A stretch of DNA of 64,000 nt from Janthinobacterium lividum PAMC 25724 (GTDB taxonomy: Bacteria > Pseudomonadota > Gammaproteobacteria > Burkholderiales > Burkholderiaceae_D): contig AHHB01000032.1 in NCBI GenBank assembly GCA_000242815.2, forward strand, positions 248,001-312,000, given 5' to 3'. Of this stretch, positions 19,701 to 28,472 are shown piece after piece (position 1 is the first letter of the stretch; each line of letters begins with the position of its first letter). The position numbers and the translations under genes were made by a program. Under the pieces are notes generated by a model. That model was not told the DNA's origin. It did no database searches and saw only the letters and a list, made by a program, of their open reading frames with translations.

Positions 19701-20747
19701 TTACAAAGAGGCCATGTCGATCACGAAGCGATAGCGCACGTCGCTCTTGACGACGCGCTCGAACGCTTCATTGATATCCTGGATGCGGATGATCTCGATA
19801 TCGGAGACGATATTGTGCTGGCCGCAGAAATCGAGCATTTCCTGGGTTTCCTTGATCGAGCCTATCATGGAGCCCGACAGGCTGCGCCGCGCGCCGACCA
19901 AACCGAAGGCGCTGATAGGCGGCACGGCACCGTCGGGAATGCCGACGATGACCATGCTGCCATCGACTTTCAGCAAGTTGATGTACTGGTTCCAGTCGAT
20001 CGACGCACCCACCGTGCAGATGATCAGATCAAAAGTACCGGCCAGCTCGCTGAAGGTTTGCGCGTCATTGGTGGCGTAGTAGTGGTCGGCGCCCAGGCGC
20101 AGGCCGTCTTCGCGCTTCGACAGCGTCTGGCTCAGTACCGTCACTTCGGCGCCCATGGCGTGGGCTATCTTGACACCCATGTGGCCCAGGCCACCCATGC
20201 CCAGGATGGCGACTTGCTTGCCAGGGCCGGCTTTCCAGTGCTTGAGCGGCGAATACAGCGTGATGCCGGCGCACAGCAAGGGCGCGGCAGCGTCCAGCGG
20301 CAGGTTGTCGGGGATCGACAGCACATAACCTTCCTTGACGACGATACTGTCCGAGTAGCCGCCCTGAGTGGCCGTCTTGCCATCGGCTTCCAGGCCGTTG
20401 TAAGTCTGGATCAGGCCTGGCATATACTGTTCCAGGTCCACGTTGCGCGTCTTGCAGGTGGTGCAGGAATCGACGAAGCAGCCCACGCCCACATGGTCGC
20501 CCACCTTGAACTTGCTGACGTTGGCGCCGACGGCGGTGACGACGCCGGCGATTTCATGGCCGGGCACCATCGGGAAGGCAGCGCCGCCCCATTCGTCGCG
20601 TGCCTGATGGATGTCGGAATGGCATACGCCACAGTATTTGATCGAGATGGCCACGTCGTCTGCGCGCGGGGCGCGGCGCTCGAACGTGAACGGTTGCAGT
20701 GCGGAGGTGGGGCCCAGTGCGGCGTAGCCTTTGGCGATGGTGGTCAT
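19701..20747 (-). CDS. Zinc-dependent alcohol/aldehyde dehydrogenase (YahK/CAD-like MDR)
   Basis: This 348-residue medium-chain dehydrogenase has catalytic-zinc ligands in YCGVCHSD and GHE ([10 protein letters not shown]), a structural-zinc cluster of closely spaced Cys ([16 protein letters not shown] region; fewer Cys than usual in this stretch) and the Rossmann motif [16 protein letters not shown]. The closest familiar type is the NADP-dependent YahK/cinnamyl alcohol dehydrogenase group that reduces a wide range of aldehydes. An AraC-type regulator is encoded divergently about 200 bases away and probably controls it (inference). ATG start with a GGAGAT-type site upstream. Confidence 0.88.
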   Translation of the reverse strand: MTTIAKGYAALGPTSALQPFTFERRAPRADDVAISIKYCGVCHSDIHQARDEWGGAAFPMVPGHEIAGVVTAVGANVSKFKVGDHVGVGCFVDSCTTCKTRNVDLEQYMPGLIQTYNGLEADGKTATQGGYSDSIVVKEGYVLSIPDNLPLDAAAPLLCAGITLYSPLKHWKAGPGKQVAILGMGGLGHMGVKIAHAMGAEVTVLSQTLSKREDGLRLGADHYYATNDAQTFSELAGTFDLIICTVGASIDWNQYINLLKVDGSMVIVGIPDGAVPPISAFGLVGARRSLSGSMIGSIKETQEMLDFCGQHNIVSDIEIIRIQDINEAFERVVKSDVRYRFVIDMASL

Positions 20748-20948
20748 GAAATCTCCTGTATCTGTAGGTGTGTGACGAGGGGGCGCGTGCTGCGCATGCG
20801 ATGCTTGCAGTGTGCCTGAGAATGACGGCCACCGTTACCGCGATCCTGCAAGACCTTTGCACGATCCTCCAAATCTGCGTAAGATCAGCTCCTGCCGTGC
20901 CGTGCCCTGCCCTTCATGACCTTGACCTTGACATTAACATTGACACCC

Positions 20949-21890
20949 ATGTCCACAGCACTCGCTCCACAAGATGAAATCGTCGCCCTGATCAGCCGCC
21001 ACGCGCCGCGCAACGGCGACTACGCGACCGCCGTCGGCAATCTGACCTTCCACCGCCAGTCGTGCGTCACCGACTCGCTGTTCCATGCGGCGCGCCCCAG
21101 CGTGGCCATCATCGCGCAAGGGGCGAAGGACGTCACATTGGGCAGCGAAACCTTCCATTACAGCCGCATGCAGTATCTGCTGACCTCGGTCGACCTGCCG
21201 GTGCAGGTGCGCGTGGCGCAAGCGAGCGAAGAACAACCGCATTTGTGCGTAGTGCTGGGCATCGACATCGTTGACGTGGCGGCGTTGCTCGACAGCGAGG
21301 GCGCCAACGGCGGCGCGGTAGCGCAAAAGGGCGTTCCCGCCACGCGCGGCATTTCCGTCAGCGACGTCTCGCCCGACCTGCTCGACGCCATGCTGCGCCT
21401 CGTGCGCCTGCTCGACAAACCGCAGGAAATCGCCGCGCTGGCACCCTTGATTCGCCGCGAACTGACCTATCGCCTGCTGAACGGCCCCGTCGGCGCGCGT
21501 CTGCGCCACATGGCGCTGAGCAGCAGCCAGTCGCACCAGGTGGGGCAAGCCATCGACTGGATCAAGCACCATTACGCGCAGCCGCTGCGCATCGAGCACC
21601 TGGCAAGCATGGCGAACATGAGCATGTCGTCGCTACACCACCACTTCAAGGCAATTACGGCCATGACGCCGATGCAGTACCAGAAGCTGCTGCGCTTGCA
21701 AGAAGCGCGGCGATTGATGCTGGTCGAGCAGATCGACGCTGGCACGGCAGGCTACCGGGTCGGCTACGCCAGCGAATCGCAGTTCAGCCGCGAATACAGC
21801 CGCCAGTTCGGCCGCGCGCCCATGCGCGACGTCGGCCAGGTGCGGGCGCAGCTGAGCGGCGCCGGCATGGCCTATTCCGGCTTGGCGTAA
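20949..21890 (+). CDS. AraC-family transcriptional regulator
   Basis: The 313-residue protein has an N-terminal AraC_N cupin-like sensor domain (about residues 25-180) and a C-terminal double helix-turn-helix (about 215-305) with the family motif GYASESQFSREYSRQFGRAP. Members of this AraC_N group often sit next to an oxidoreductase they control, as here with the divergent alcohol dehydrogenase. The start was put at the ATG of 20949; an upstream ATG at 20916 would add only a repetitive Leu-Thr stretch made by imperfect TGACCT/TGACAT hexamers. Neither has a clear ribosome site. Confidence 0.87.
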   Translation: MSTALAPQDEIVALISRHAPRNGDYATAVGNLTFHRQSCVTDSLFHAARPSVAIIAQGAKDVTLGSETFHYSRMQYLLTSVDLPVQVRVAQASEEQPHLCVVLGIDIVDVAALLDSEGANGGAVAQKGVPATRGISVSDVSPDLLDAMLRLVRLLDKPQEIAALAPLIRRELTYRLLNGPVGARLRHMALSSSQSHQVGQAIDWIKHHYAQPLRIEHLASMANMSMSSLHHHFKAITAMTPMQYQKLLRLQEARRLMLVEQIDAGTAGYRVGYASESQFSREYSRQFGRAPMRDVGQVRAQLSGAGMAYSGLA

Positions 21891-22058
21891 GCGCCCCGGC
21901 CCGACGTGTCGCAGATGAACACCTCGCCTGGCTAGAAATAGCATCACTAACACTTACTGAACGGCATTAGCTAGACAGGGGCGCTTTTCAGGCGTGCGCG
22001 CCTTGCCTTGCGCGCGGATAGGCCGTATGTTGAAGGCATACTAACAAAGGAAAGCAGC

Positions 22059-23612
22059 ATGACTTCGAACGACTTTGCCAGCACCGCCCTTCCCCTCTAT
22101 TGCATCGCCGAACTGCGCGCCATCGAGCAAGCGGCCATGCAAGACTTGCCGCAAGGGCTGCTGATGCAGCGTGCCGGCCAGGCTGGCGCAAGTGCCGCCC
22201 TCAAGCTGCTGCACGCCACGAAAGACGGCAACGCGGGGCACCGGCGCGTACTGGTGCTGGCCGGCCCCGGCGACAACGGGGGCGATGCGCTGGAAGCGGC
22301 CGCGCTCCTGGCCCACAGCGGCACCGAGGTGCGCGTATGGCTGGCGGGCGAGGTGCAAGCCACCTCGCCCGAGCGCGCACAGGCGCTCAGCCGGGCGCGT
22401 AACAGCGCCGCGAGCTTCATGGACGCGGCCAGTAGCGTGGCCTCGGCCGTCGTGGGCAGCGCGCAGTGGCATCTGGTCATCGATGGCCTGTTCGGCATCG
22501 GCGCGTCGCGCCCTTTGGCCGGCGAATGCCGCGCAATGGCGCAGCTGGTCAACGAGCTGGCATGCCCCGTGCTGGCGCTCGACGTGCCCAGTGGCTTGCA
22601 CGCGGACACGGGCGCCATCGACGGCGTCGCCATCTGCGCCACGCACACGCTCACCTTTATCGGCGACAAGCCGGGCCTGCATACGGCAAACGGACGCGAT
22701 TATGCGGGCGAAGTGGAAGTGGCCGCGCTGGCCATCGATGCTTCCCTGCTGCCACCGGCCAAAGCCCAGCTAAGCGGCCTGCACCTGTTCGCCCGCCAGT
22801 TACAGCGGCGGCGTCATAATACGCACAAGGGCAGTTACGGCAGCGTGGCCATCGTCGGCGGCGCGCAAGGCATGGCGGGCGCACCCATCCTGGCAGCCCG
22901 CACGGCGCTGCACGCGGGCGCGGGGCGCGTCTACATCGCATTTCCCGACGCGCCACCCGCGTTCGACAGCGGCCAAGCGGAACTGATGTGTCGCCGCGCC
23001 CAGGACGTGGATTTCTCTGGCCTACACTTTGCCGCGCTGGTGGCAGGGCCTGGCCTGGGCGACGACGTCGACATGGTCGAGCTGCTGCAGCGCACGTTTG
23101 AGAGCGACAGCGCACTGCTGCTGGACGCCGATGCGCTGAACCTGATGGCAGCCGAAGTGGAACTGCAATCGGCACTGGCCGTGCGCACGGGTCCGGGGGC
23201 GACGATATTGACGCCGCACCCGCTGGAAGCGGCCCGCTTGCTCGATATGACGCTGGCCGAGGTGCAGGCTGACCGCCTGGGCGCGGCGCGCCAGCTAGCC
23301 GCGCAGCTGGGCGTGATCGTGGTGCTCAAGGGTTCCGGCACGCTCATCGCCGCGCCCGATGGCGGCATCGTCATCAATAACACGGGCGGCCCCGCCCTGG
23401 CCACTGCCGGCACGGGCGACGTGCTGTCCGGCCTGTGCGGCAGCCTGCTGGCGCAGGGTTGGCCGGCATGGGAAGCGGCAGTGGGCGCCGTGTGGCTGCA
23501 TGGCGCGGCGGCCGACGCGCTCGTCGCCGCTGGCAACGGCCCCATCGGCCTGACAGCTGGAGAATTAATCCCGGCGATACGCAAGCTGATCAATGCCCTG
23601 TCGCAGGCTTAA
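22059..23612 (+). CDS. nnr: Bifunctional NAD(P)H-hydrate epimerase / ADP-dependent dehydratase
   Basis: This 517-residue protein fuses the YjeF_N epimerase domain (about 1-235; LAGPGDNGGDALEAA and LFGIGASRPL) to the ribokinase-like dehydratase domain (about 240-515; KGSYGSVAIVGGAQGMAGA, LKGSGTLIAAP and the catalytic AGTGDVLSG). It repairs hydrated NADH and NADPH damaged by heat or by glyceraldehyde-3-phosphate dehydrogenase. The ATG at 22059 follows AAAGGAAA with good spacing. A 14-bp direct tandem repeat covers the last codons and duplicates the stop codon (23599-23612, 23613-23626). Convergent with the ABC gene. Confidence 0.95.
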   Translation: MTSNDFASTALPLYCIAELRAIEQAAMQDLPQGLLMQRAGQAGASAALKLLHATKDGNAGHRRVLVLAGPGDNGGDALEAAALLAHSGTEVRVWLAGEVQATSPERAQALSRARNSAASFMDAASSVASAVVGSAQWHLVIDGLFGIGASRPLAGECRAMAQLVNELACPVLALDVPSGLHADTGAIDGVAICATHTLTFIGDKPGLHTANGRDYAGEVEVAALAIDASLLPPAKAQLSGLHLFARQLQRRRHNTHKGSYGSVAIVGGAQGMAGAPILAARTALHAGAGRVYIAFPDAPPAFDSGQAELMCRRAQDVDFSGLHFAALVAGPGLGDDVDMVELLQRTFESDSALLLDADALNLMAAEVELQSALAVRTGPGATILTPHPLEAARLLDMTLAEVQADRLGAARQLAAQLGVIVVLKGSGTLIAAPDGGIVINNTGGPALATAGTGDVLSGLCGSLLAQGWPAWEAAVGAVWLHGAAADALVAAGNGPIGLTAGELIPAIRKLINALSQA

Positions 23613-23644
23613 TGTCGCAGGCTTAATGACGCAGCTGACTGGCG

Positions 23645-24427
23645 TCAGACCAATCTGCCCGCCGCAATCGTAATGGTGCGCCCGCAGCGGGCCGCAATCG
23701 AACTGTCGTGCGTGACGAGCACCAGGGTCGAGCCGCGCTCACGGTTGAGTTCGAACATCAGCTGGATCACCGCTTCGCCCGTGGCGGCGTCGAGGCTGCC
23801 CGTCGGTTCATCGGCGAACAACAACGGCGGCTCGGTGACAAACGCGCGCGCCAGGGCCACGCGCTGCTGCTCGCCGCCGGACAAGTATTTCGGATAGTGC
23901 TTGAGGCGGCTGCCAAGGTTGACCCTGCCCAGCATGGCTTGCGCCTTTTCCTTCGCCTCCGGGTCGCCGCGCAATTCCAGCGGCAGCATGACGTTTTCCA
24001 GCGCCGTCAGGTGCGCCAGCAACTGGAAGGACTGGAACACGAAACCGAGCTTTTCCTTGCGGAAACCGGCGCGGCCATCTTCGTCCAAGGCGAAGATGTC
24101 GGTGCCGTCGAGGATGACCTTGCCCTCGCTGGGCGTATCCAGGCCGGCCAGCAAGCCCAGCAAGGTGGACTTGCCGGAACCGGAGGCGCCGACGATGGCC
24201 AGCGTCTCCGCCGTTTGCACGGTAAAATCGACATGATGCAGGATGGTGAGCTCACCATCGGCATCGGGTACGCGCTTGGCCAGCTGGACCACTTCGATGG
24301 CCGGCTGGGCAGGTTGGCCGTTTTGGCTGTTTTGGCTATTACTTGCGGCGGGCCGCTGGGCCGCTCGCCGTGCTGCTGTCTCGGATGGGAGAAAACTGGT
24401 GGAAGTCGCTTTAGGGAATTCGGACAT
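23645..24427 (-). CDS. ABC transporter ATP-binding protein, YbbA/LolD-like
   Basis: This 260-residue ATPase has Walker A GASGSGKST, Q-loop FVFQSFQLL, signature LSGGEQQRVALARA, Walker B LLFADEPTGSLD and the H-loop THD. It belongs to the MacB/LolD/YbbA class that works with FtsX-type permeases in lipoprotein release or export from the membrane. The first ~45 residues are an unusual Ser/Gln/Asn/Ala-rich extension. In E. coli ybbA and tesA are divergent neighbours as here, but the permease gene (ybbP) does not follow; the gene is convergent with nnr. Confidence 0.9.
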   Translation of the reverse strand: MSEFPKATSTSFLPSETAARRAAQRPAASNSQNSQNGQPAQPAIEVVQLAKRVPDADGELTILHHVDFTVQTAETLAIVGASGSGKSTLLGLLAGLDTPSEGKVILDGTDIFALDEDGRAGFRKEKLGFVFQSFQLLAHLTALENVMLPLELRGDPEAKEKAQAMLGRVNLGSRLKHYPKYLSGGEQQRVALARAFVTEPPLLFADEPTGSLDAATGEAVIQLMFELNRERGSTLVLVTHDSSIAARCGRTITIAAGRLV

Positions 24428-24482
24428 GCTGATCTATCTTAAAAAATTTCGTGAACAAATAAGTAGCAAGGGCAGTAGCCGC

Positions 24483-25115
24483 ATGCGGCGGCGCGCACTG
24501 TCCCTGCTTCCTGCTGCAGCCCTGCTGCTGGTATCTGGCATGACGAACGCCTATTCTGCACCAAAAACGCTGCTGGTGCTCGGCGACAGCCTCTCAGCCG
24601 AATATGGGCTGGCAAGGGGTACGGGCTGGGTGGCGCTGCTGGAACAGCGCCTGGCGGCGCAAAAGAATGACACACGCATCGTCAACGCCAGCATTAGCGG
24701 CGAGACCACCAGCGGCGGGCGCGCGCGCCTGCCCGCGCTGCTGGCCAAACACCAGCCCGATGTCGTACTGATCGAACTGGGCGCCAACGACGGCTTGCGC
24801 GGCTTGCCGGTGGCGGCCGCTGAAGCGAATCTGCGCGCCATGGGCGCAGCGGCCAGGCAATCGGGCGCGCAGGTGGTGCTGGTGGGCATGCGCATGCCGC
24901 CCAACTATGGCCGCGCCTACGGCGAACAATTCTATGGCGTATACGGCAAGCTGGCCAAGGAATGGAAGGCGCCGCTGGTGCCCTTCATGTTCGAAGGCAT
25001 CGCCGACCAGCCACAGCTATTCCAAGCCGACCGCATGCACCCGAATGCGCAGGCGCATCCAACGATCCTGAAAAATATCTGGCCGCAGCTGTCGCCCTTG
25101 CTGAAAGCCAAGTAA
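24483..25115 (+). CDS. Periplasmic arylesterase / thioesterase I (TesA-like SGNH hydrolase)
   Basis: With the ATG at 24483 the 210-residue product begins with a Sec signal peptide (MRRRALSLLPAAALLLVSG..., cleavage near AYSA). It has the SGNH blocks: GDSLS (nucleophile), the SISGETTSGG block with Gly, GAND (Asn) and DRMHPN (Asp/His). This matches TesA, a lysophospholipase/thioesterase/arylesterase of the periplasm. An ATG at 24426 is in frame, but its start would overlap the start codon of the divergent ABC gene and would bury the signal peptide. Confidence 0.92.
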   Translation: MRRRALSLLPAAALLLVSGMTNAYSAPKTLLVLGDSLSAEYGLARGTGWVALLEQRLAAQKNDTRIVNASISGETTSGGRARLPALLAKHQPDVVLIELGANDGLRGLPVAAAEANLRAMGAAARQSGAQVVLVGMRMPPNYGRAYGEQFYGVYGKLAKEWKAPLVPFMFEGIADQPQLFQADRMHPNAQAHPTILKNIWPQLSPLLKAK

Positions 25116-25173
25116 GCCGGCTCATAAGCTCACTTAATTTTCATCCCGTTTTCACCCCGAAGGCCGAACTGCC

Positions 25174-25239
25174 GGGGTCGGACCCTCAGGGGGATTACGC
25201 TCCAATGGAGCGTATTGCGATCACGAGGTGACCGACCCC
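25174..25239. repeat. Structured intergenic palindromic element
   Basis: GGGGTCGG (25174-25181) and CCGACCCC (25232-25239) form the outer arms. Inside lies a perfect 8-bp hairpin TACGCTCC/GGAGCGTA with a 3-base loop (25196-25214). The element lies between two convergent genes outside the terminator. It looks like a dispersed REP-type repeat; only one copy is in this window, so this is an inference. Confidence 0.55.
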
Positions 25240-25282
25240 AGTCTTACGCAGTTGGGTTACATAAAGTGCCCGACTCGCAGAC

Positions 25283-25315
25283 AAAAAAATAGCCGCTCCT
25301 GGAGCGGCTATTTTT
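25283..25315. terminator. Bidirectional terminator between tesA-like gene and ppiD
   Basis: AGCCGCT/AGCGGCT with further A:T pairs forms a strong hairpin flanked by an A run on the left and a T run on the right. It can end transcripts from both convergent genes; it lies 16 bases from the ppiD stop. Confidence 0.92.
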
Positions 25316-25330
25316 ATGCGCTGCGACCGA

Positions 25331-27256
25331 TTATGGTGCGGTCGGCGCTGCTGCGGCTGGGGCGGAGACCGGCTTGACGATCTTTACCTTGGCCTTGTTT
25401 TTCAGGTACTCGACGTAATCAAACATTTCCTGCTGTGCCAGGATGGCGCTGATCTGGTCTTTTTCTTGCTGGCGACGCGCAGCATCGACTTGCGCCGGCT
25501 GCTGTACCTTGCCGATGCGGTAGATGCCGTAACCGAGCGCTGGCAAGTCCACGCCAACGTAGGCAGGCAGCTTGCTCGTGTCGGCTTTCATGACTTGCGC
25601 GATGGCGGCGCGGTTGATGCCGTCGAGCTTGCTACGCGACACCCATTGTGCGGCGCCGAAACCGGTCGCATCACCAGTCGCCTTCAAGGCAGCCAGCTTG
25701 GCTTCGCCAGCTTTTTTGGCCAGCTTTTCCGCTTCTTCCAGTGTCACGCGCTGACGTATCATCGCTTCGACTTCGGCCAGTGGCCGCTTGCTTGCTGGCT
25801 TGAATTCCACCACGCGGCCAGCGATCAGCACGTTCGGTGCGACGCTGACGGCTTCCGTGTTGCGCTTGTCCTTCAAGGAATCGTTCGAGAAGATGGCGCT
25901 CAAGAACTTGGCGTTGTTGAACGGCGCTTTGCCCAGCGCTGGCGACGGCGTGCGCGACAGGTTGGCGGCGCTTTCCACTTTCAGCTTCAGCTTGTCGGCC
26001 ACCGGCTTGAGGCTATCCGATTGCTCGTAGACCGTGTTGGTGAACGTTTCCGCCATTTCCGAATATTTCTTGGCAGCAAATTGCTTGCGCAGGTCAGCCG
26101 TGATCTCGCCGCGTACTTCATCCAACGCTTTCACATGCTCTGGCTTGAGCGAGGTGACGGTCAGGATGTGGTAGCCGAAATCGGAAGCGACGACATCGCT
26201 GATCTCGCCTTGCTTGAGCTTGCTTACCGCGCTCAGCATTGGTGCCGGCAAGCCATCCTTGCCTATCACGCCCAGGTCGCCACCTTGCTCTGCCGAAGCA
26301 GGATCTTCGGACTTGGCTTTCGCCACGGCGGCAAAACTGGCAGGCGTTTTGCGCACGTCAGCCAAGATGGCCTCAGCCTTGGCCTTGGCGGCTGCCTTGT
26401 CGGCGGACGAGGCATCTTTCTTGACAGCGACCAGGATGTGGCTGGCCTGGCGCGCTTCCGGCGTCGCGTAAGCTTTCTGGTTCTTCGCGTAATAGCTGCT
26501 CACATCGGCATCGCTGACGTCGACTTGCTCACCGGCGGCGCTGCCGTCGAGCACCACGTATTCGATCTTGGCTTGTTCCGGGATTTCGAAGAACTTACTG
26601 TTCTTGTCATAGAAAGCCTTGATCATGGCGTCAGTCACTTTGACTTGCGACACGTACTGGGCGATCGGCAACAGCAATTCCTGCACTTCGCGTTCTTCCG
26701 ACGTGATGTCGGACAGGCGCTTCGAGACGCTGCTCGGCGCGAAAGCGCTGCCTTGCACGGCGCCGGCCAGTTGCTGCAGGGCCAAGTCGCTGCGGCGACG
26801 CGCGTCGTACATCTGCGGCGTCATGCCTTGTGCCGCCAGCATGGCCTTGTAGCGTTCCAGGTCGAATTTACCGTCCGGCAAGGTCAAGCCCGGGATTTCC
26901 AGCACTTCCTTTTGCAGCACGGCATCGCTGATGACGAGGTGGCTACGGCCCACTTCGGCAGCCACGGCGCGTTCGGCGATCAGGTTATCGAGGATGCTCT
27001 GGCGCGCTTGCGGCGTATCAAACATTTTCTGGTCGAACTGCTCGCCCATCATCTGGCGATAGCGGTCGATCTGCTGGCGTTGCGCTTCTTCGTATTGCTG
27101 CTGCGTAACGACCTGGTCGCCGACCTTGGCGATGGTGTTCGCGTCATCGCCGAAGCTTTGGTAGCCGCTGATACCGACCAGTGCAAAAGACGGGACGATG
27201 ACCAGCATCAAAAGAAACTGCATCAAGCGTCGATGGGTACGAATAAATTCAAACAT
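25331..27256 (-). CDS. ppiD: Periplasmic peptidyl-prolyl isomerase / chaperone PpiD
   Basis: From the ATG at 27254-27256 the protein has 641 residues: short cytoplasmic N-terminus, one membrane helix (about 12-34), a SurA_N-like chaperone region, a parvulin rotamase domain (about 250-360, starting RQASHILVAVKKD) and a long C-terminal chaperone region ending in an Ala/Pro tail. PpiD is anchored in the inner membrane near the Sec translocon and helps newly exported proteins fold. The synteny lon-hupB-ppiD is the same as in E. coli, here with two tRNA-Asp genes between hupB and ppiD. Confidence 0.94.
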   Translation of the reverse strand: MFEFIRTHRRLMQFLLMLVIVPSFALVGISGYQSFGDDANTIAKVGDQVVTQQQYEEAQRQQIDRYRQMMGEQFDQKMFDTPQARQSILDNLIAERAVAAEVGRSHLVISDAVLQKEVLEIPGLTLPDGKFDLERYKAMLAAQGMTPQMYDARRRSDLALQQLAGAVQGSAFAPSSVSKRLSDITSEEREVQELLLPIAQYVSQVKVTDAMIKAFYDKNSKFFEIPEQAKIEYVVLDGSAAGEQVDVSDADVSSYYAKNQKAYATPEARQASHILVAVKKDASSADKAAAKAKAEAILADVRKTPASFAAVAKAKSEDPASAEQGGDLGVIGKDGLPAPMLSAVSKLKQGEISDVVASDFGYHILTVTSLKPEHVKALDEVRGEITADLRKQFAAKKYSEMAETFTNTVYEQSDSLKPVADKLKLKVESAANLSRTPSPALGKAPFNNAKFLSAIFSNDSLKDKRNTEAVSVAPNVLIAGRVVEFKPASKRPLAEVEAMIRQRVTLEEAEKLAKKAGEAKLAALKATGDATGFGAAQWVSRSKLDGINRAAIAQVMKADTSKLPAYVGVDLPALGYGIYRIGKVQQPAQVDAARRQQEKDQISAILAQQEMFDYVEYLKNKAKVKIVKPVSAPAAAAPTAP

Positions 27257-27655
27257 GGTCAGCCAATTCGGGATGAGTGGATCACTATAAAAAAAGGCGA
27301 ACATGCGTTCGCCTTGATTTCTTCGGCGGAATGGACGGGACAGATGTCCACTTCCCCTTTAGATTCAACAACTTGGCGCTGGAACTAAAGCAGGATTCTG
27401 ACGCCCAAGCCATTATCTCCTGATTCTACAATGCCCATAGCGCTATAGCAAGAGTAAATCAGGGAGCGCGCCCTGCCCCGGCGCCGCATGGCTGGCCAGG
27501 CGCCAAGCAAAACATAGCCGGGCCATTCAACAGCGGAAAGCTTGAAGCGGATTTAATTGCAAGGGCCAGCCATTTAAAAAGCCGCCGTCGCAGAATTGAA
27601 ATGACAGGAGCGCCAAGATAATCGGACGCATGGGATGCATAGGACGACGCATAAA
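27257..27655. other. Intergenic region upstream of ppiD, no gene seen
   Basis: About 400 bases between the ppiD start and the tRNA-Asp terminator. No convincing reading frame or repeat was found; it should hold the ppiD promoter on the minus strand, but I could not place one with confidence. Confidence 0.5.
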
Positions 27656-27692
27656 GAAAAACCCGCGCTACTTATTCAGCAGCGCGGGTTTC
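27656..27692 (-). terminator. Rho-independent terminator of the tRNA-Asp transcript
   Basis: AAACCCGCGCT and AGCGCGGGTTT pair around an 11-base loop; on the minus strand the stem is followed by a T run. It lies just downstream of the second tRNA-Asp gene. Confidence 0.88.
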
Positions 27693-27699
27693 TATATTC

Positions 27700-27776
27700 T
27701 GGCGGAGCGGACGGGACTCGAACCCGCGACCCCCGACGTGACAGGCCGGTATTCTAACCAACTGAACTACCACTCC
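27700..27776 (-). tRNA. tRNA-Asp (GUC), downstream copy
   Basis: The 77-base cloverleaf is complete, including an encoded CCA. The anticodon loop reads CTGTCAC (anticodon GTC) with stem CCGGC/GTCGG, T-arm GCGGGTTCGAGTCCCGT and a 7-bp acceptor stem. It carries A at position 26 and G at position 44, the reverse of the upstream copy. Confidence 0.97.
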
Positions 27777-27793
27777 TTAAGAGCGTATTTTTT

Positions 27794-27870
<77 letters not shown>

Positions 27871-27995
27871 GAAAAATACACAGTACTACTTGCATTTATA
27901 TCCAGGATTGCGATTCAATGAACTTCAACCCTGAAATCGCGGCACCGTTGGGCACCGCCAAATGTTTTCGGTGATTGTCACCTCACCGAAGTGCA

Positions 27996-28268
27996 TTAGT
28001 TTACAGCATCCTTCAAAGCTTTACCAGCTTTAAATTTTGGAACTTTTGCCGCTTCGATCGTGATCGCTTCTTTGGTACGCGGATTGCGGCCGGTACGCTC
28101 AGCGCGTTCGCTAACCGAGAAAGTGCCAAAACCAACGAGCGTCACGCTGTCGTTGTTTTTCAAAGTTTCCGTCACGCCGCCGATAACAGCGTCGAGTGCG
28201 CGCGCAGCGGCGGCTTTGGAAATGTCAGCTTTTTCAGCAATGTGGTCGATCAATTCAGTCTTGTTCAC
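27996..28268 (-). CDS. hupB: DNA-binding protein HU-beta
   Basis: This is a 90-residue HU protein: dimerisation helices at the N-terminus ([20 protein letters not shown]), then the beta-arm region [18 protein letters not shown] with the conserved RNPRTKE-type tip and [16 protein letters not shown] at the end. The GTG at 28266-28268 was chosen because GGGGA lies 6 bases before it and the length becomes exactly that of E. coli HupB; an ATG two codons upstream overlaps this ribosome site. HU bends and compacts DNA. It lies downstream of lon as in many proteobacteria. Confidence 0.95.
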   Translation of the reverse strand: MNKTELIDHIAEKADISKAAAARALDAVIGGVTETLKNNDSVTLVGFGTFSVSERAERTGRNPRTKEAITIEAAKVPKFKAGKALKDAVN

Positions 28269-28421
28269 TAGCATCCCCAATTACAAAGGTATAAAACGTT
28301 TACCGTATCGTTGCGGCACTTTTGGCACCACAGCTGTCCGGCGAAAAAAATGTGCAGGCGTATTAAACAAGCCACACTGTATATGTGTCAAGCGCTTTGG
28401 GAGCGCAATTCACGTTTCAAT

Positions 28422-28450
28422 ATAAAACAAGCGCTCTAAAAGCGCTTGTT
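28422..28450 (-). terminator. Rho-independent terminator after lon
   Basis: AACAAGCGCT and AGCGCTTGTT form a perfect 10-bp stem with a 5-base loop, followed on the minus strand by a T-rich stretch. It separates lon from hupB. Confidence 0.88.
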
Positions 28451-28472
28451 CGGGGAAAACAGGGGGAAACAG

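Noticed and set aside
20916-20948. N-terminal extension of the AraC regulator (Leu-Thr repeat)
   Set aside because: It comes from imperfect TGACCT/TGACAT hexamers, has no ribosome site and is outside the conserved domain. It could instead be a regulatory repeat, but it is too short to judge.
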